Positions 63,653 to 64,000 of a DNA stretch of 64,000 bases are shown in pieces (positions within the stretch are counted from its first letter, which is position 1; the number at the start of each line of letters is the position of its first letter). A program made the translations under genes and the position numbers. A model generated the notes under the pieces. That model saw only the letters and a program-made list of their open reading frames with translations, did no database searches and was not told where the DNA came from. Origin of the DNA: Pseudomonadota bacterium (GTDB taxonomy: Bacteria; Pseudomonadota; Gammaproteobacteria; Burkholderiales; Burkholderiaceae_E); contig JAKPAM010000179.1 in NCBI GenBank assembly GCA_029779435.1, forward strand, positions 1-64,000. The letters run 5' to 3'.

Positions 63653-64000
63653 ATGCTACGCAAGTATTTCGTCACCGGCCTGCTGATCTGGGTGCCGCTG
63701 GCGATCACGCTCTGGGTGTTGAACCTGATCATCAGCACGATGGATCAGAGCCTTCAGTTACTGCCCGTCCATTGGCAGCCGCGCGTGCTGTTCGGCTACA
63801 ACGTTCCCGGCATGGGGGTGTTGCTGACGGTGCTGGTGGTGTTCGTGACGGGGCTGCTGACGCGCAACCTGATCGGCCAGCGCCTGCTCGCGTTCTGGGA
63901 GGGCCTGCTGGGCCGGATCCCGATCGTCCGGTCGATCTATTCGAGCGTCAAGCAGGTCAGCGATACGATTCTCGGCCCCAATGGCCAGGCGTTCCGCAAG
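63653..64000 (+). CDS. DUF502 family membrane protein (3'-truncated by window edge)
   Basis: 116 codons visible, still open at the right edge. MLRKYFVTGLLIWVPLAITL starts the first membrane segment; a second follows (LLTVLVVFVTGLLTRNLIG), then GRIPIVRSIYSSVKQVSDTI, which is the DUF502 signature. AGGA lies upstream of the ATG. Usually about 200-220 residues. Its gene normally leads into aspS. Confidence 0.92.
   Translation, partial: MLRKYFVTGLLIWVPLAITLWVLNLIISTMDQSLQLLPVHWQPRVLFGYNVPGMGVLLTVLVVFVTGLLTRNLIGQRLLAFWEGLLGRIPIVRSIYSSVKQVSDTILGPNGQAFRK

Overview
The window is a high-GC (roughly two-thirds G+C) chromosomal segment of a betaproteobacterium, most likely of the order Burkholderiales. 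The evidence is the secY-infA-rpmJ-rpsM-rpsK-rpsD-rpoA-rplQ ribosomal tail followed by cutA/hemB/yihA/cytochrome c4, the divergent mrcA | pilMNOPQ arrangement running into aroK-aroB-dgt-gltB-gltD, the mrcA/cyaY/lptM neighbourhood, a Mg-type HemB, and uvrA | MFS-ssb. No genus is assigned. No rRNA, tRNA, CRISPR array, insertion sequence or prophage was seen.

Layout. 1-4441: end of the spc/alpha ribosomal operons with a good intrinsic terminator. 4496-9577: a two-gene ABC-2 exporter and cutA on the plus strand, then hemB and yihA on the minus strand, then a plus-strand diheme cytochrome c4 gene with a strongly structured leader. 9754-16989: a translationally coupled minor-pilin operon (pilE-like, fimT, pilV, pilW, pilX, pilY1). 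17197-20187: lptM-like lipoprotein, cyaY and mrcA (PBP1A). 20691-31250: pilMNOPQ, an unusual Big-1-type surface lipoprotein, then aroK-aroB-dgt. 31513-37951: gltBD glutamate synthase. 37950-40860: an AT-richer, gene-poor scar with a truncated PIN toxin, one intact Phd/VapC-like toxin-antitoxin pair, a DUF465 protein and remnants of LuxR regulators. 40866-45059: a four-gene cluster of diheme peroxidase (MauG/CcpA-like), OprO/P-type porin, covalent-FMN protein and PepSY membrane protein. 45250-48643: two overlapping N-acyl-D-amino-acid deacylase paralogues, followed by a large composite palindrome. 48794-53581: Hsp15, a CobS/CobT-like MoxR-VWA pair and an OFA-type MFS transporter. 53838-56311: mtnA plus a class II aldolase (probable DHAP shunt for 5'-methylthioadenosine or 5'-deoxyadenosine) and a YSC84 lipoprotein. 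56363-62611: uvrA, MFS transporter, ssb and a periplasmic MORN-variant protein. 62654-64000: a DUF3309 peptide, an FmdB-type zinc ribbon protein and a DUF502 membrane protein that runs off the window.

How the genes work together. Type IV pili dominate the first half: the PilMNOP inner-membrane alignment complex and PilQ secretin form the machine, and the minor pilins with PilY1 form the priming/tip complex. Central metabolism (shikimate, glutamate synthase, haem) fills the rest of the core. The most system-like accessory pieces are the peroxidase/porin/FMN/PepSY cluster, which looks like a trans-envelope electron-transfer unit, and the mtnA-aldolase pair. The MoxR-VWA pair without a CobN subunit nearby and the Big-1 lipoprotein inside the pil-aro gene string are also notable.
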